DNA of 64,000 nucleotides from Owenia fusiformis (taxonomy: Eukaryota > Annelida > Polychaeta > Sabellida > Oweniidae), in contig CAIIXF020000010.1 of the NCBI GenBank assembly GCA_903813345.2, positions 24,099,740 through 24,163,739 of the forward strand. The letters run 5' to 3'. Positions 36,329-47,042 of this stretch are shown piece after piece (position 1 is the stretch's first letter; every line of letters begins with the position of its first letter). The position numbers and the translations under genes were made by a program. Under the pieces are notes generated by a model, which saw only the letters and a program-made list of their open reading frames with translations, ran no database searches and had not been told where the DNA came from.

Positions 36329-38082
36329 CCCTGTTACACAGGCCAGTTGAAATGCTTCGTTACGAAGCAATTTGGCAAAAAGCTTCGTAACGAAGCAATT
36401 TTGGGCCAGTGTAACACCCCCGCCTTCGTTAGAAAAGCTTAGTTGATATCGAAGCAATTGAGTAGAAAATTCAACGAAAGTTAGCTCCCAACGAAGCTTT
36501 TTTTGCCAGTGTAACAGGTAGCTTTGTTAGAAAATGCTTAGTTGGGGGTTTGCGCGTGCGTGTATATCTCCAGCTTCCTGTCTTCTGATCATTGAACCTA
36601 ATCATGCCTCCAAAGAAACATGCGGAAAATATTCCTAACCAAATAAAGGAAGAAAGGGTAACATGGTCTACTGGACATTTCTGTCTTTCACTACTAATTC
36701 CCGTTTTTTCTTTCTAAATTACACGTAGGATTTGTCCAGTTGAACTATAATATAAAACCGCATCGGCTTCAAGTAACGGCAATAAATATGTACTTTCCTC
36801 GGACAACGATGAACGAACACCCCCCCCCCCCTTCTCTATTCAAACACAACACACCATGTATATTTTCATAAGTTCTCCGATCCAGGAAGTTTAGTACAGC
36901 ATATACTTATTTCATTTAAGCTAGATTAAATAATTCTCTGTCAGCTTGCATTTCTGATTGTTGATACCCCGTCGACTGAGCTCAGAAAGCAGAGTGAATG
37001 TACAATATTGTTTTCCCCATTTCTTGCTTTTGCCAAAATTCCATTTAAATAACACGACCCGATCATTTCATAAAAGCCAGCTAATTAAATCTCAATTGCT
37101 TCATACATGATTATAATATTTATAATATTCAAGTGTAGTTAAAGTCCATGATATAATTTGGAATGGCATAATGTATAAGTTACATGACAGATGGGCTATT
37201 AGATATCAGGAGGGGACAGACTTTTCATATGTATGCTAAGCTTGTATTTTGTACTTTACATTTGGATTTACTCTTTTATATCACAATTTAACATTTTTAT
37301 AAATTGTTTTAGTAGTTTTCATTATTTTATATTATTTGAAATTAGTGTGAGACAAACATTTGTTTCCTTACATGAACTATTATTCCCATGTCAGAGTGTT
37401 TTATGGTACACCCCTCTCACTCGACGGTAAAATGATTAGATGACAAAAAGCAAGCAAGGAGAGGAAATACCCCATAATTCATTGATTGATCCGTGAATCT
37501 ATCAGCATCTACGCGTAAGTTCATGAAAACATACCTCTAGAATTATGGGGTAGTCCCGCTCTTAAAAGTAGCTGAATACATGCTGAACTTTTAATTACCT
37601 CAATACAAGTCGATCGAAAAAGTCCCCTGTTCTCTTTTTTGCCCATACTCTCCTATCTCGCATGGTATTCAATATCATAACCGATCAAATAAGACTGAGA
37701 AAGTGGTACATTTTCCTTTTTGATTTCTTTATGTTATGATTATAACATCTCAATTGGTAACGCCTGTTTGCTTTCTTGAGAATATCTTTCAATAAGACAC
37801 CAGACTGGTGAAACAATCGAAATCTTTGCAAAAGAGTAGAGATAAGAAGGTTGACTTTGCGTCCGCGTTCCTCCATGTTGGTTATACTGAATTGGAAGAC
37901 AGTGTTGGGGGGCTGATAATGCAATGCGCATGCGCAACTAAGCATTTTAAGTGCAGTGTAACACCAAATAATTGCTTCGTCAGGGAATTGCTTCGTTGGA
38001 TAAAGCCAGTGTGGACACAATTTTTTCGTCAACCTTCGTTACAAAAATGCTTCGTTAGACTCAACCCAGCAGTGTAACAGGT
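36329..38082. mobile_element. 1.75 kb inverted-repeat transposon with CTTCGTTACGAAG subterminal repeats
   Basis: The ends carry CCTGTTACAC (36330-36339) and GTGTAACAGG (38072-38081). Both ends are dense in TGCTTCGTT or AACGAAGCA motifs, several palindromic, with GCCAGTGTAACA repeated. Such subterminal repeats are typical transposase-binding sites of DNA transposons. No transposase is recognised. A poly-C run lies near 36820. Confidence 0.6.
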
Positions 38083-38584
38083 ACCAATGAAGCAACATTT
38101 GTTGACATGAAACTCACAATAGAACACAAGAAAATTACTACACAAATATATGGTAAAAGAGACGATTTTAATTTCAATAAATTCCTATCCAGATCTTTCA
38201 GGAAACATTCCAAGAAAGCAATCATATGGAGTCTATGTGTCACAGATAATGAGAATATCAAGAGTCTGCAGTGATGAAAAAATTGCTTCCAAAAGAATCA
38301 AGTCCTTGGGAAAAAAATAATATCTCAAGGATATAAGAAAGAAACACTGTCAGCATATATCAAAAAGACAATTCTAAAAATAAATGGATGAAATAAAATA
38401 CCAAAAGCCAAAAAATCAAATATTAAATATATCTCAGAGTTCTAAGACTAATAAGGAAATGGGAAAAACAACAATAATGAACAGAATTTAGATACCAGTC
38501 TCCGATATGAGGGTAAATTATAGAAGGAAAATAGCAACAAAAACAAACATAGATAAAAGGGGAAGGGGAGTGTTACCGATAATA

Positions 38585-39604
38585 CTGAACTCAAATACCG
38601 TTTGCCCGATTTTGTTCATATTTTGTACACATATGCTCTATGGGGTAGAAGTTCTGCTCAAGCAGATTTTCAAAATGGCTGCTCCTTTCAAAATGGTGGC
38701 CATTTTAGTGCCGATTGTACAGTAATTTAGGTGCAATATATTTATACTAAAAAGATTTTATAGAACATTAATAAGGCTAGAAATGTAGATATTAAAGAAG
38801 CACATGGCAGCCATCTTGAAAAATGAGGTTTTGTAAAATGGCCACCATTTTTACTACTCGAAAAGTAGTGGAGTGATTTCGTTAATATTATATTTGATAT
38901 GTAAATAATATTAGCATGGCACACTGTCTAATGACACTTTGGGCAGTAGGCTGCCATTATGTAAAATGACTTCCATTTTTATGTTTTTTACTGTAACTTG
39001 AAAAGTAGTTGAGCGATTTTGTTCATATTTGATATATGAATACTATAAGCATGGCACACTGTCTAATGACACTTTGGGGAGTGAATACTATAAGCATGGC
39101 ACACTGTCTAATGACACTATGGGGAGTGAATACTATAAGGATGGCACACTGTCTAATGACACTTTGGGGGAGTGAATACTATAAGCGTGGCACAGTGTCT
39201 AATGACACTTTGGGGAGTAGGTGGCCACCATTTTTATGTGTGTTATTTTACTATTTTTACAATAACTCAAAAAGTAATAGAGCGATTTTGTTCATATTTG
39301 ATATGTGAATACTCATAAGCATGGCACAGTGTCTTATGACATTTTGGCAAGTAGGTAGCCATTTTGAAAAATAGCCGCCATTTACATGTACGTGTGTGCA
39401 ATTTTGTTGAAATTTTATATGTGCCTACTTGGAAGCATATTACACTTTCTGATGACAATTTGGCCAGTGAGCAACCATTTTGAAAATGGTGGCCATTTAT
39501 TATATGCTATTTTACGATTTTTGTTATATACTTCGTTTGTAAATAATGCCAGCCATGGCTGTTTGATGGGATTTGCTACGCTTTGGCATTGCTGTTGTCT
39601 AGTT
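38585..39604 (+). mobile_element. Helitron-like element, family 1, copy E, 5'-truncated
   Basis: It begins within the ACTCAAATACCGTTTGCCC leader, lacking the 5' end and microsatellite. It has diverged core units and a short ATAAGCATGGCACACTGTC amplification (39040-39220), then GTTTGATGGGAT (39561-39572) and CTAG (39599-39602). It ends 46 bp before the acceptor of PERK exon e. Confidence 0.75.
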
Positions 39605-39648
39605 ATCTCAGCGAGCACACCATTTATTTTTGTATCACTTTGCTATAG

Positions 39649-39920
39649 ATGGAACTTCAGTGTTGGTGAACATGAGGTGTCATTTTTACCTGGATCCTTT
39701 GAACCAGTTCATTCCTACAGCTCCAAAACCCAAACTTCTGGTATCATAGATGCAGGGGTTAAGGTCACAACTCAAGAGGCCGCAACCTCATCATCGGATG
39801 TGAAACCTGCAGTTCCAAATGTTGAAGAGGTGAAAGTTAACAAGGTGTTAGGAAACTCCAGAGAAGTTATCGAAAGTGAAGATGATGATGCTACAATTAT
39901 ATCATGCACTGCGGAAATAA
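39649..39920 (+). CDS. EIF2AK3: PERK luminal domain exon e (KWNFSVGEHEV)
   Basis: Acceptor TTGCTATAG lies at 39648. The proposed donor is GTAGGG at 39921, leaving a one-base overhang. The product starts W-N-F-S-V-G-E-H-E-V, matching the vertebrate WNFSVGHFEL strand. It then runs into a Ser/Thr/Glu-rich low-conservation loop with E-S-E-D-D-D, as the family has here. The 272-nt length and phase fit the next exon. A Helitron-like element ends only about 46 bp upstream of the acceptor. Confidence 0.9.
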
Positions 39921-40638
39921 GTAGGGTTTTTATTAATTTTACTCATACACAATTTTTAAAAAACTGGGGTATGCCTAGTCTGTATCTGACAGACTGACTA
40001 GAAGTCAACCTTATGTTCTGTCCTGTAGGATATGCAAAGATTTTTTTTGCACAAAATTATCAATTTTTGGAAGCTTTACATTCCAAAAAACAAGCATTAT
40101 AACAATTCAGTTAAGTAGTAAGGTACAATTAGATGCTGTAAAAAGTAACACAGCATATTGTTAAGACGAAATAAAGCTAGGGGAAGTAACAAATATATAA
40201 AGTAATTTACTCCATCATCGGCCACTTTGAGTGAACATGGTGAAAACTAAGTGAGGACTAAGCACTGGTCTGTAAGACGATGTTCGGTGAATTTTACTTT
40301 GGGGTGTGGAAAGGACAACTGAAATAGCGATTTAAACCTAAAGGAATCAATTTAATTCATATTCTAATATGATACTTGACGTCACAATTGCTAGAACAAT
40401 CTAGTCTATATTGGAGTATGTATGACCGCTAAAATCTGAACCATATACCCTGGCTGACATTTCATCCAATGCCAGCCAGGGTATAATTGGTTTAATTACT
40501 TTGATTAATTTTTTATATTATAAGATTATTTATATTTTATAGAATTCATGGTAATATCCATTCAGATAAAATGGTAAAGTCAACAAAAACATCAATAAAG
40601 ATCTTAGGAGTGAGGAACATTAACAGTGAATAATAAAA

Positions 40639-40735
40639 CAAATATCTCATTCTATTTTCGGTGAATACCTGTGCATATTTCACAAGATCAATGAAAGATG
40701 CACAGGTATTCACCTCAGTAGAATAAAATATTTGA
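40639..40735. repeat. Hairpin of about 100 nt just upstream of PERK exon f
   Basis: The arms 40639-40682 and 40692-40735 pair over about 45 positions with few mismatches (perfect core GGTGAATACCTGTGCAT). The loop is about 10 nt. It ends roughly 40 nt before the chosen acceptor of exon f. It could be a tiny MITE or a structured intronic RNA. A second hairpin (TACCCTGGCTG..CAGCCAGGGTA) lies at about 40443-40482. Confidence 0.7.
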
Positions 40736-40777
40736 ATAATGTTTCCAAATGCATAATAGCATCATTATTTGTTAAAG

Positions 40778-40935
40778 ATGATGATGATGATGATGACAGC
40801 AATGAGTCGGCCAAACCACATCCTGCACCTGAGCCATTGACTCCTAAGTCTGGAGTTATTAAGATCCTTGTACCCAAGGGACTGATTCTCTTTGTTAACA
40901 AAGACAACCCTCATGACATCATATGGCAACACACA
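40778..40935 (+). CDS. EIF2AK3: PERK luminal domain exon f, with poly-Asp start
   Basis: Donor GTAAGT at 40936 is clear. The acceptor is chosen at ..GTTAAAG (40777), which supplies the two bases needed to complete the split codon. An AG at 40759 also fits the phase and would add six residues. The exon opens with a GAT microsatellite giving an aspartate run. Then follow G-V-I-K-I-L-V-P-K-G-L-I-L-F-V-N-K and I-I-W-Q-H, equivalent to the vertebrate strand [20 protein letters not shown]. It ends in phase 0. Confidence 0.82.
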
Positions 40936-43448
40936 GTAAGTGAGATTCAAGGAAATACTTGCTTTAAATGATATACCTTGGCAGAGCATCTCTCCTAATA
41001 TGGTATGACATCACTTCCTGAATGAAATCTTAAAAGATGGCAGCTCTCTAGAAATAAGCATTACATTCTTATTTGATCAATATTGACCATATTGAAACAT
41101 TTCCCCTGTTGCGTTTAATTTGGAAACTATATATAGAGGTTATTTGATGAGAGGGATATACCCTGTATCAAAAATCGAGCATTCAATAACTGATTTATCC
41201 TATACTAAGTAGATTATGAGAATTAAATATGCATTGAATAATATAGAACCCTAATGTAGTAATTACAAACAATAATTACAATCAAAACATGAATATTTTA
41301 TCTTGTCTTGATTTAAAGTCCTCAACAATTTTTGTTTTTTTAAAACTCAACAGCTTTTAACATTTAAATTTAAAAGCAAAATATTAAAATTTAGTATGAT
41401 TAAAGCGAAAGTTAAAAAATTATTTAGATTTTGACGTTGACCTTTGACACTTAAAATTTTGAGTTTTCCTTTTATATTGTTTTAACTTATTTTAAAGTTG
41501 AAACAAAGATTTTAAAATTTAGACTTTTCAACTTTAAAAGTTCATAGAAGGTCAACTGGAAGCCAGATCTCAATTTCGATTTCAGATTTGGAATCCCGAG
41601 AAAATTTCCTATTTAATTGATACCAATCTTGATAGATTCGAAACAGTTTGAAATCTACCCTTAATTAAAGATGCATTATGCCATAGGTTTCTCCCCCAGA
41701 CAATCAATGATGTCCTATTGTTATTGCTCATATAATATCTCACATACCATGGATATATCTTGAGAATAATTTTTGGGTATATAATTGCCGAAATATTGAA
41801 ATAATCAACAGAACAACCCAACTCCAGAATTAAACACAATCGATTCCTCGGCTAGCGAGGGGAATCCCCATTGAGTCACACAAGCGCCCGCAAGCGCCTT
41901 GAACTGGCAGCCAATCAGGTTCATGATAAACAAATTCAACGACCAATCAGATAACAGGAGGACTTTCCCGGTATATTCAAACTTCAGATTGAATTAATTT
42001 CTTCGAAAATAATTAGATCGGCCAGCACAATCGCAAAATTAACACTGAAAAAGGGGGATTTGGAACTTCTTCTTTGGTAAGTAGATGGGTGAATATGTGG
42101 CGAAACTCAATATGCAAAAAAGTCAAGAGGGGTCTTGATTGTGCTATCCTATGGCAAAGTGCCTCTTTAACTAATTAATTGAAAAATTAATTGGTAAAAT
42201 TTTCATCGAGATATAGAGTGAGGAAATTGTATGAAATACTTAGATAAACTTAGAAAATGATTTCTAGCAAGATATATTGAGAAGATATTTTCAGAAAGAA
42301 AATCGAAAATTCGTGAAAATTGAAAAGTTGATGGATTTTGACTTTGACCGAGATAAAAATTTGACCTAATTTCCGAGTAGCCCTGACACATATCCTAACT
42401 GATGATATAATTATATTTACTCAAAGTCTTATAGTTACTGAGAAAACTTGTAGATAATGATAAAAAGAATAAGAACTCAGGCAAAAAGTCTAATTAAAAA
42501 TTAAAACTTTTAAATCTTTTGATTTTTTAACCTTTCTAAATAAAAAAGTCCCGGGAGCGGGATGAATATATATTAAATCTGCCCGCATTTGGCAAAAGAC
42601 ACTTGTATGAGGAAAATATGAAAAATGCAGCCAGGGTAGACTGCAACCGCAAAAAACTAAATAACCATAGTGTTTTGGCTCTTCAAGTTTCGCACAAATC
42701 ATATTCGTGCAATGTATTGTAAATTTGTAGAGTGAAATCAAAATCACTTCATGGACTTTACAGTCATGGTCGAAAATGCTTTCTAATCGCAGTCAAGCGC
42801 CCTGGCTCAGGCAGATTTAAGAAGGCATTTTGACCATGACTGTAAAGTCCCTGGAGTGATTTTGATGAAACTCCACAAATTCACCACACATTGAATGAGA
42901 ATAATTTGTGCCAATCTGAAGTGCCAAAACACTATGGTTAGAAAGTTGTTTGGTTTTATTGCTGTGACATTCACCTCTGACTGTGTTTTTCATATTTTCC
43001 TAGTACAACTCTCCTTTGAGCAGGTGTCCAAGGCATCATGTTTTACAACTTACTAACAACAGGAGCTATACATACACAGTCTTTTCTTTCTTTCCTGAAA
43101 AAATGAGCATAATTCAATTAGTATTTTCCAAGATATAGGGATTTTTCATTCAAGTTTTTCGCATTTAATCAATACTAATGTCTTTTGAGCAGGTGTCCAA
43201 GACATCATGTTTTACAACTAACTAACAACAGGAGCTATACATACATAGTCTTTTCTTTCTTTCCTGAAAAAACCCAAAACCCACTCAACTATGAGTATCT
43301 AAGGTTATTTTTGGCCTCTGGATATACATCTCCTTAAATGGTATTTTATTTTTAAGAAATGAGATGCAAGATGCATTCAGTGAATAAAGCATCAAATGTA
43401 GAAACAGTGTTTAGTTGGGCTCATTCACTGTAAAGAACTCTATTTCAG
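40936..43448. repeat. PERK intron with a foldback (about 42630-42960) and a 90-bp direct duplication
   Basis: 42630-42960 is a foldback: GACTTTACAGTCATGGTC and GACCATGACTGTAAAGTC flank the centre, with matching arms outward to ACCATAGTGTTTTGG. 43014-43104 and 43185-43271 are a direct duplication (GCAGGTGTCCAAG, AACAACAGGAGCTATACATA). 41340-41560 is AT-rich with AAAATTT phrases. No exon is seen. Confidence 0.6.
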
Positions 43449-43593
43449 TTTGATAGCCCTATAGCCAATGCTTGGGCCCTAATAGGGAATGAATTAGAAG
43501 ATGTTAGTCTGTTTGATGATCGTCACATTCCTGCACTAACAACTGATGAGGATGAGCAAGAAGAGAGACATCCACCCCCTTTACTATATATAG
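43449..43593 (+). CDS. EIF2AK3: PERK luminal domain exon g (PIANAW..SLFDD)
   Basis: Acceptor ATTTCAG and donor GTGAGT bound 145 nt (48 codons plus G). The peptide contains S-P-I-A-N-A-W-A-L and V-S-L-F-D-D, diagnostic matches to vertebrate TPIASAWLL and ISLFDD, followed by an acidic loop (D-E-D-E-Q-E-E) and L-L-Y-I-G, equivalent to VYLG. Confidence 0.95.
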
Positions 43594-44095
43594 GTGAGTT
43601 GCTTTCCATCCTTCTCTAGAATTTCTTTATGTTTTTGTTTTTTTTTTCTTTTCAATATAGTTTATTTCAGTTTCTAAAGTATTTACAGATACAGTAGTAG
43701 TAAATCAATAACAATCTTATCATATTCCATTTGTTTTTAAAAAATACATTTTTCCATTGAACATACATGCTTCTCAGTTATATGAAGATTTAAAATGAAA
43801 ATAGTAATAACTGAATTTCTTCCTCGTTTTCTTTATTTTCTATAATGATTTCACTATATACCCAAAAAATACATATATACATACATGTATATATATGTTT
43901 AATTCGTTATTTTTAATAGTTTTTATAAATTAGAATTAAGTATTCTATAAAAGGCTGCCCCAAAAATACTTTATCATCTTAAACTTTATGTTTTGCTATT
44001 TTATTTGCTTCATGCAGTCATTAACACACCACTCCAGGACCATTCTTTCATACTACTCAATATGATAGTATTATACATTATATCAAAAAATACAT

Positions 44096-45709
44096 ATACC
44101 GTATTCGCCGTAATAAGCACCCAGGGTGCTTTTGAAATTGAAATTCCCATTGTAACATATTACAAAAAGCGCCCATATATGAGAGAAGTCAAGAATCCCC
44201 GAAAATTTCATGTACACTGTATGGGAATTTTTCTTGCCAAAAATGCCTTATTTGCAACGAAAGTAACAGCCTATTTGTACAATAATGTATGTATTGTTAT
44301 TATCCCAACGAACTTCTTATCCCAACGAACGAAGTTCGTTAGGGATATAGTGAAGCCCTCCGTCCGTCTGTCCGTCAGTCCGTCAGTCTGTCAGTCCGTC
44401 AGTCAGTCAGTCCGTCCGTCTGTCCGGAAAATAACTCAAATACTAGTTGACAGATTTTCTTCATATTTAGTGGAAAGATGTATATTGGTGAATAGTTTTA
44501 CGCAAAAAAAAGATTTTTCAAGATGGCCGCCGCTTTAAAAATGACGGGACTTTTTCGCAAAAATCATAAATTTTTCATTCTGAACCAAAGTAATTAATAT
44601 TATTGTTTGAAATTTTGGTAGTGTATTCACAACATTTATCTATTTCACATGTATTCCGTGTTTTTCATCCTGACCCCCAGGGGCCATGTATGGGGGGACA
44701 GGAAAACAGAAATTTTCGCTAATTTTTAGATCTTTCTGAAGTATAGCTTTATTATACTCAAATGAAAGGCAATTAAGAGTAGATTGCAAATATTGTATCT
44801 TTTTTCTGATTCGAGCCTCGTAAAATTCAAAATGGCCGTCTAATGTACGATTTCGCAATAATTTTTCGATCCCTTCAAAGTATGGCTATAGTATACTCAA
44901 ATTGAAGGAATTTTGGAGTAGATCACAATTATGGTATTATTTTTCAGATTTTTACCTCAGAAAATTCAAAATGGCTGCTTTGCAGGAATTCGCAATTCTA
45001 AAATCTAATTTTTTCATTTTCAACCAAAGTAATGAGTATAATTGATTGGAATTCGGTAATTGATATTTTGTTCGTTGGGATTTGCTACTCCGCGGAGTTG
45101 CCATTATCTAGTTGGAGAGAATACGGTAGAGATTGCTAAAATAAAGCAAGAATCTAACTATATTGACGGTGACTGAAGAGCTCCCGAGCAGAGCCCCTCG
45201 AGGTGAAGGAATTGTTTTCCGCGATTATCTTCAATATTTCCACCATAGATATCGATCTAAAGTTATACCTTTTTTTTTTAATTTAATGACAGATCATCAT
45301 TTTTCGTATAAAACTCATGTAAAAGTCGAGAAATCTTAAAAAGAAACAAGAAAGTTCACGCCTTGACGATCGCTAAGCTAGTAAACTGTTGAAACAAAAC
45401 TCTTGAACGTGATCATTTCATTCATTCATTTATATGGACTACTTTGAGATAATATTAGCTTAGTAGTATGTGGGAAGCATCCACTAGATATTCATCGGGA
45501 GGGTGCATCAATTTCCAAAATGCATCATGTTTTCTGCATTTTAGTATTAAGTACTCTATTATCGCCCACTATTTTTCTATGGAAATTTGATTTTTTTTTC
45601 CTGATATATTCGTTACTACTTGGTCATTCAGCGTTATTTCTTGAACTCTGTGAAGCGAGGTAGGCGCTTATTAGGGGTGGGCCCTTAATACGGTGATTAC
45701 GGTACATTA
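44096..45709. mobile_element. Inverted-repeat element with TACCGTA ends, hosting a family-2 Helitron-like copy
   Basis: The left end TACCGTATTCGCCGTAATAAGC recurs in diverged reverse complement at 45662-45709 (GCGCTTATTAGGGG, AATACGGTGATTACGGTA). The family-2 copy B lies inside. The open frame over 43993-44538 is explained by these two repeats. Confidence 0.55.
44299..45113 (+). mobile_element. Helitron-like element, family 2, copy B
   Basis: It is almost identical to copy A. Its 5' end is doubled: a partial ATCCCAACGAACTTC (about 44302-44316) is followed directly by a full start (44319-44330) whose hairpin loop reads GAA instead of TTC. The end has GTTCGTTGGGAT (45070-45081), palindrome ACTCCGCGGAGT and CTAG (45108-45111). 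Confidence 0.82.
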
Positions 45710-45735
45710 TAATACCTCCATGCCTGTTTTCCTAG

Positions 45736-45873
45736 GTAACCACCTCAACCAGTTATATGTACAACCTAGTGTGCAGTTTGAAAAAGAGGTTGCAACTGTT
45801 GCAGAGGCTGCTGCAAAACAGGGGAAACTTTTACAAATTCCTAGCATTAAGTGGAAGCCTTATATTGCAACAG
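45736..45873 (+). CDS. EIF2AK3: PERK luminal domain exon h (LYVQ..IKWKP)
   Basis: Acceptor TTTCCTAG and donor GTTATT bound 138 nt. The first two bases finish a glycine codon. The product reads N-Q-L-Y-V-Q-P-S-V, an alanine-rich stretch, then I-P-S-I-K-W-K-P, matching vertebrate GQLYLQSSV and LPTIKWKPL. The last base begins the next codon. The following intron is about 225 bp. Confidence 0.94.
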
Positions 45874-46098
45874 GTTATTATTTATTTTTGTATACTCTTT
45901 TTTATGTACATGTTGATACCTAATATTGCAAGGGCCTTTTACAGGAAGACAAGTACTAAGGGTTTTTTGTCCTTTATAAAGATATTTTTAAGATTTTCCT
46001 GCCAAACTGATCTGCTATTTCTGAAACATAAAAATTCTGTAAGTATATTGGCCTAAGCATAAGAAATTATGATTTATTGTGCAATCAATTGTTTTCAG

Positions 46099-46221
46099 CT
46101 CCCTCCAGGACACCCATTCTGAACACAAACAGTAGAGCTCTTATAGACTATGAGAAGGTAGAACGTGAGAACAAGACAGAAACAGCTCTCATCACACACA
46201 ATGAGATGGACTACCCATATG
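46099..46221 (+). CDS. EIF2AK3: PERK luminal domain exon i (SRTPIL..YPYG)
   Basis: Acceptor GTTTTCAG and donor GTAAAA bound 123 nt. The product begins A-P-S-R-T-P-I-L, matching vertebrate SPSRTPVL, and ends D-Y-P-Y followed by a codon completed in the next exon to give P-Y-D-N-G, a strongly conserved PERK motif just before the membrane-proximal region. Confidence 0.93.
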
Positions 46222-46909
46222 GTAAAAACATTTACATCAATTTCATTGAATTTAAATCCACATATTGTTCACCATGATGGGTGTGGGTTGTTCATTGTTA
46301 ATATGAATATTATGTTTGTTGTTACTTAGTGTTGATAATCTATTCATAAACGTTTCCACTTCAGGTGACAAATGAGAATTACTTCCAGTAATATCTCTTC
46401 CTGTAAGCCTCAACACAAGTTCTTCTTGAATTCAGTCCAATTCATTTTAAAGAATATTTCTTTACATTCTACTGCAATACAGGCTCTATAAGATCATTTC
46501 AGTCTTTACATCAACTACTCAACCTCCAGACTCATAACTAACACCAAGTTTCTATCTCTAGACCCTTATCTCCAGTCCCAGACTATGACCGGATCTACTC
46601 TTTCATAGTACTTCAATGCTGTACCTTCAGCATTAAAACAGAGCCAATATGACAACAGTGTCTTAAGTTGAGTGAAAGATACAGACTGGCACAAGATCTA
46701 TATATTTTATATATTCAAAACATACACTGAACAAAACAAATTTATTTTGATAAATAGCAGTCAATTTGAAAACTAAGCCTCTTATAATCCAATTGTGTAT
46801 TCCAAGGGATTGTACAGGCTGTAGATCTCACGATGACATTTACCTTCATGAGTAAATTCACCCCAGGGAGTATGTTCCATTACAGTTCATTAAATCCCTA
46901 ATATTTTAG

Positions 46910-47042
46910 ATAATGGGTGTTACTTGTTTGGAGACTTTACCCCAACAACTAGGCTTGATGAGATTGAGACCAAGGGAAATGACACAAGATATAATGGTGA
47001 CACATTTGACACTATTATAGCAGTAACACTGTGGAATTGGTG
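46910..47042 (+). CDS. EIF2AK3: PERK membrane-proximal luminal exon j (seed of the 65-bp array)
   Basis: Acceptor ATTTTAG and donor GTAAGT bound 133 nt. The product begins D-N-G-C-Y-L and ends R-Y-N-G-D-T-F-D-T-I-I-A-V-T-L-W-N-W-W, the segment entering the membrane (vertebrate HWWKEIV with the next exon). The final Trp codon is split two plus one with exon k. The last 58 nt of the exon plus the first 7 nt of the intron are the first unit of a tandem array that fills the following intron. If the donor were missed, the reading frame would hit TAA at 47044-47046, the first complete intronic codon. Confidence 0.93.

Noticed and set aside
39386-39997. 203-codon frame treated as a gene of its own
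   Set aside because: Only its second half (39649-39920) is exon e of PERK; the first half is Helitron-like sequence open by chance in the same frame.
19740-44858. Matching 70-72 codon minus-strand frames in the two family-2 copies (19740-19952, 44640-44858)
   Set aside because: Conservation reflects near-identical DNA copies. The reading end differs between copies through an indel, so there is no sign of protein constraint.
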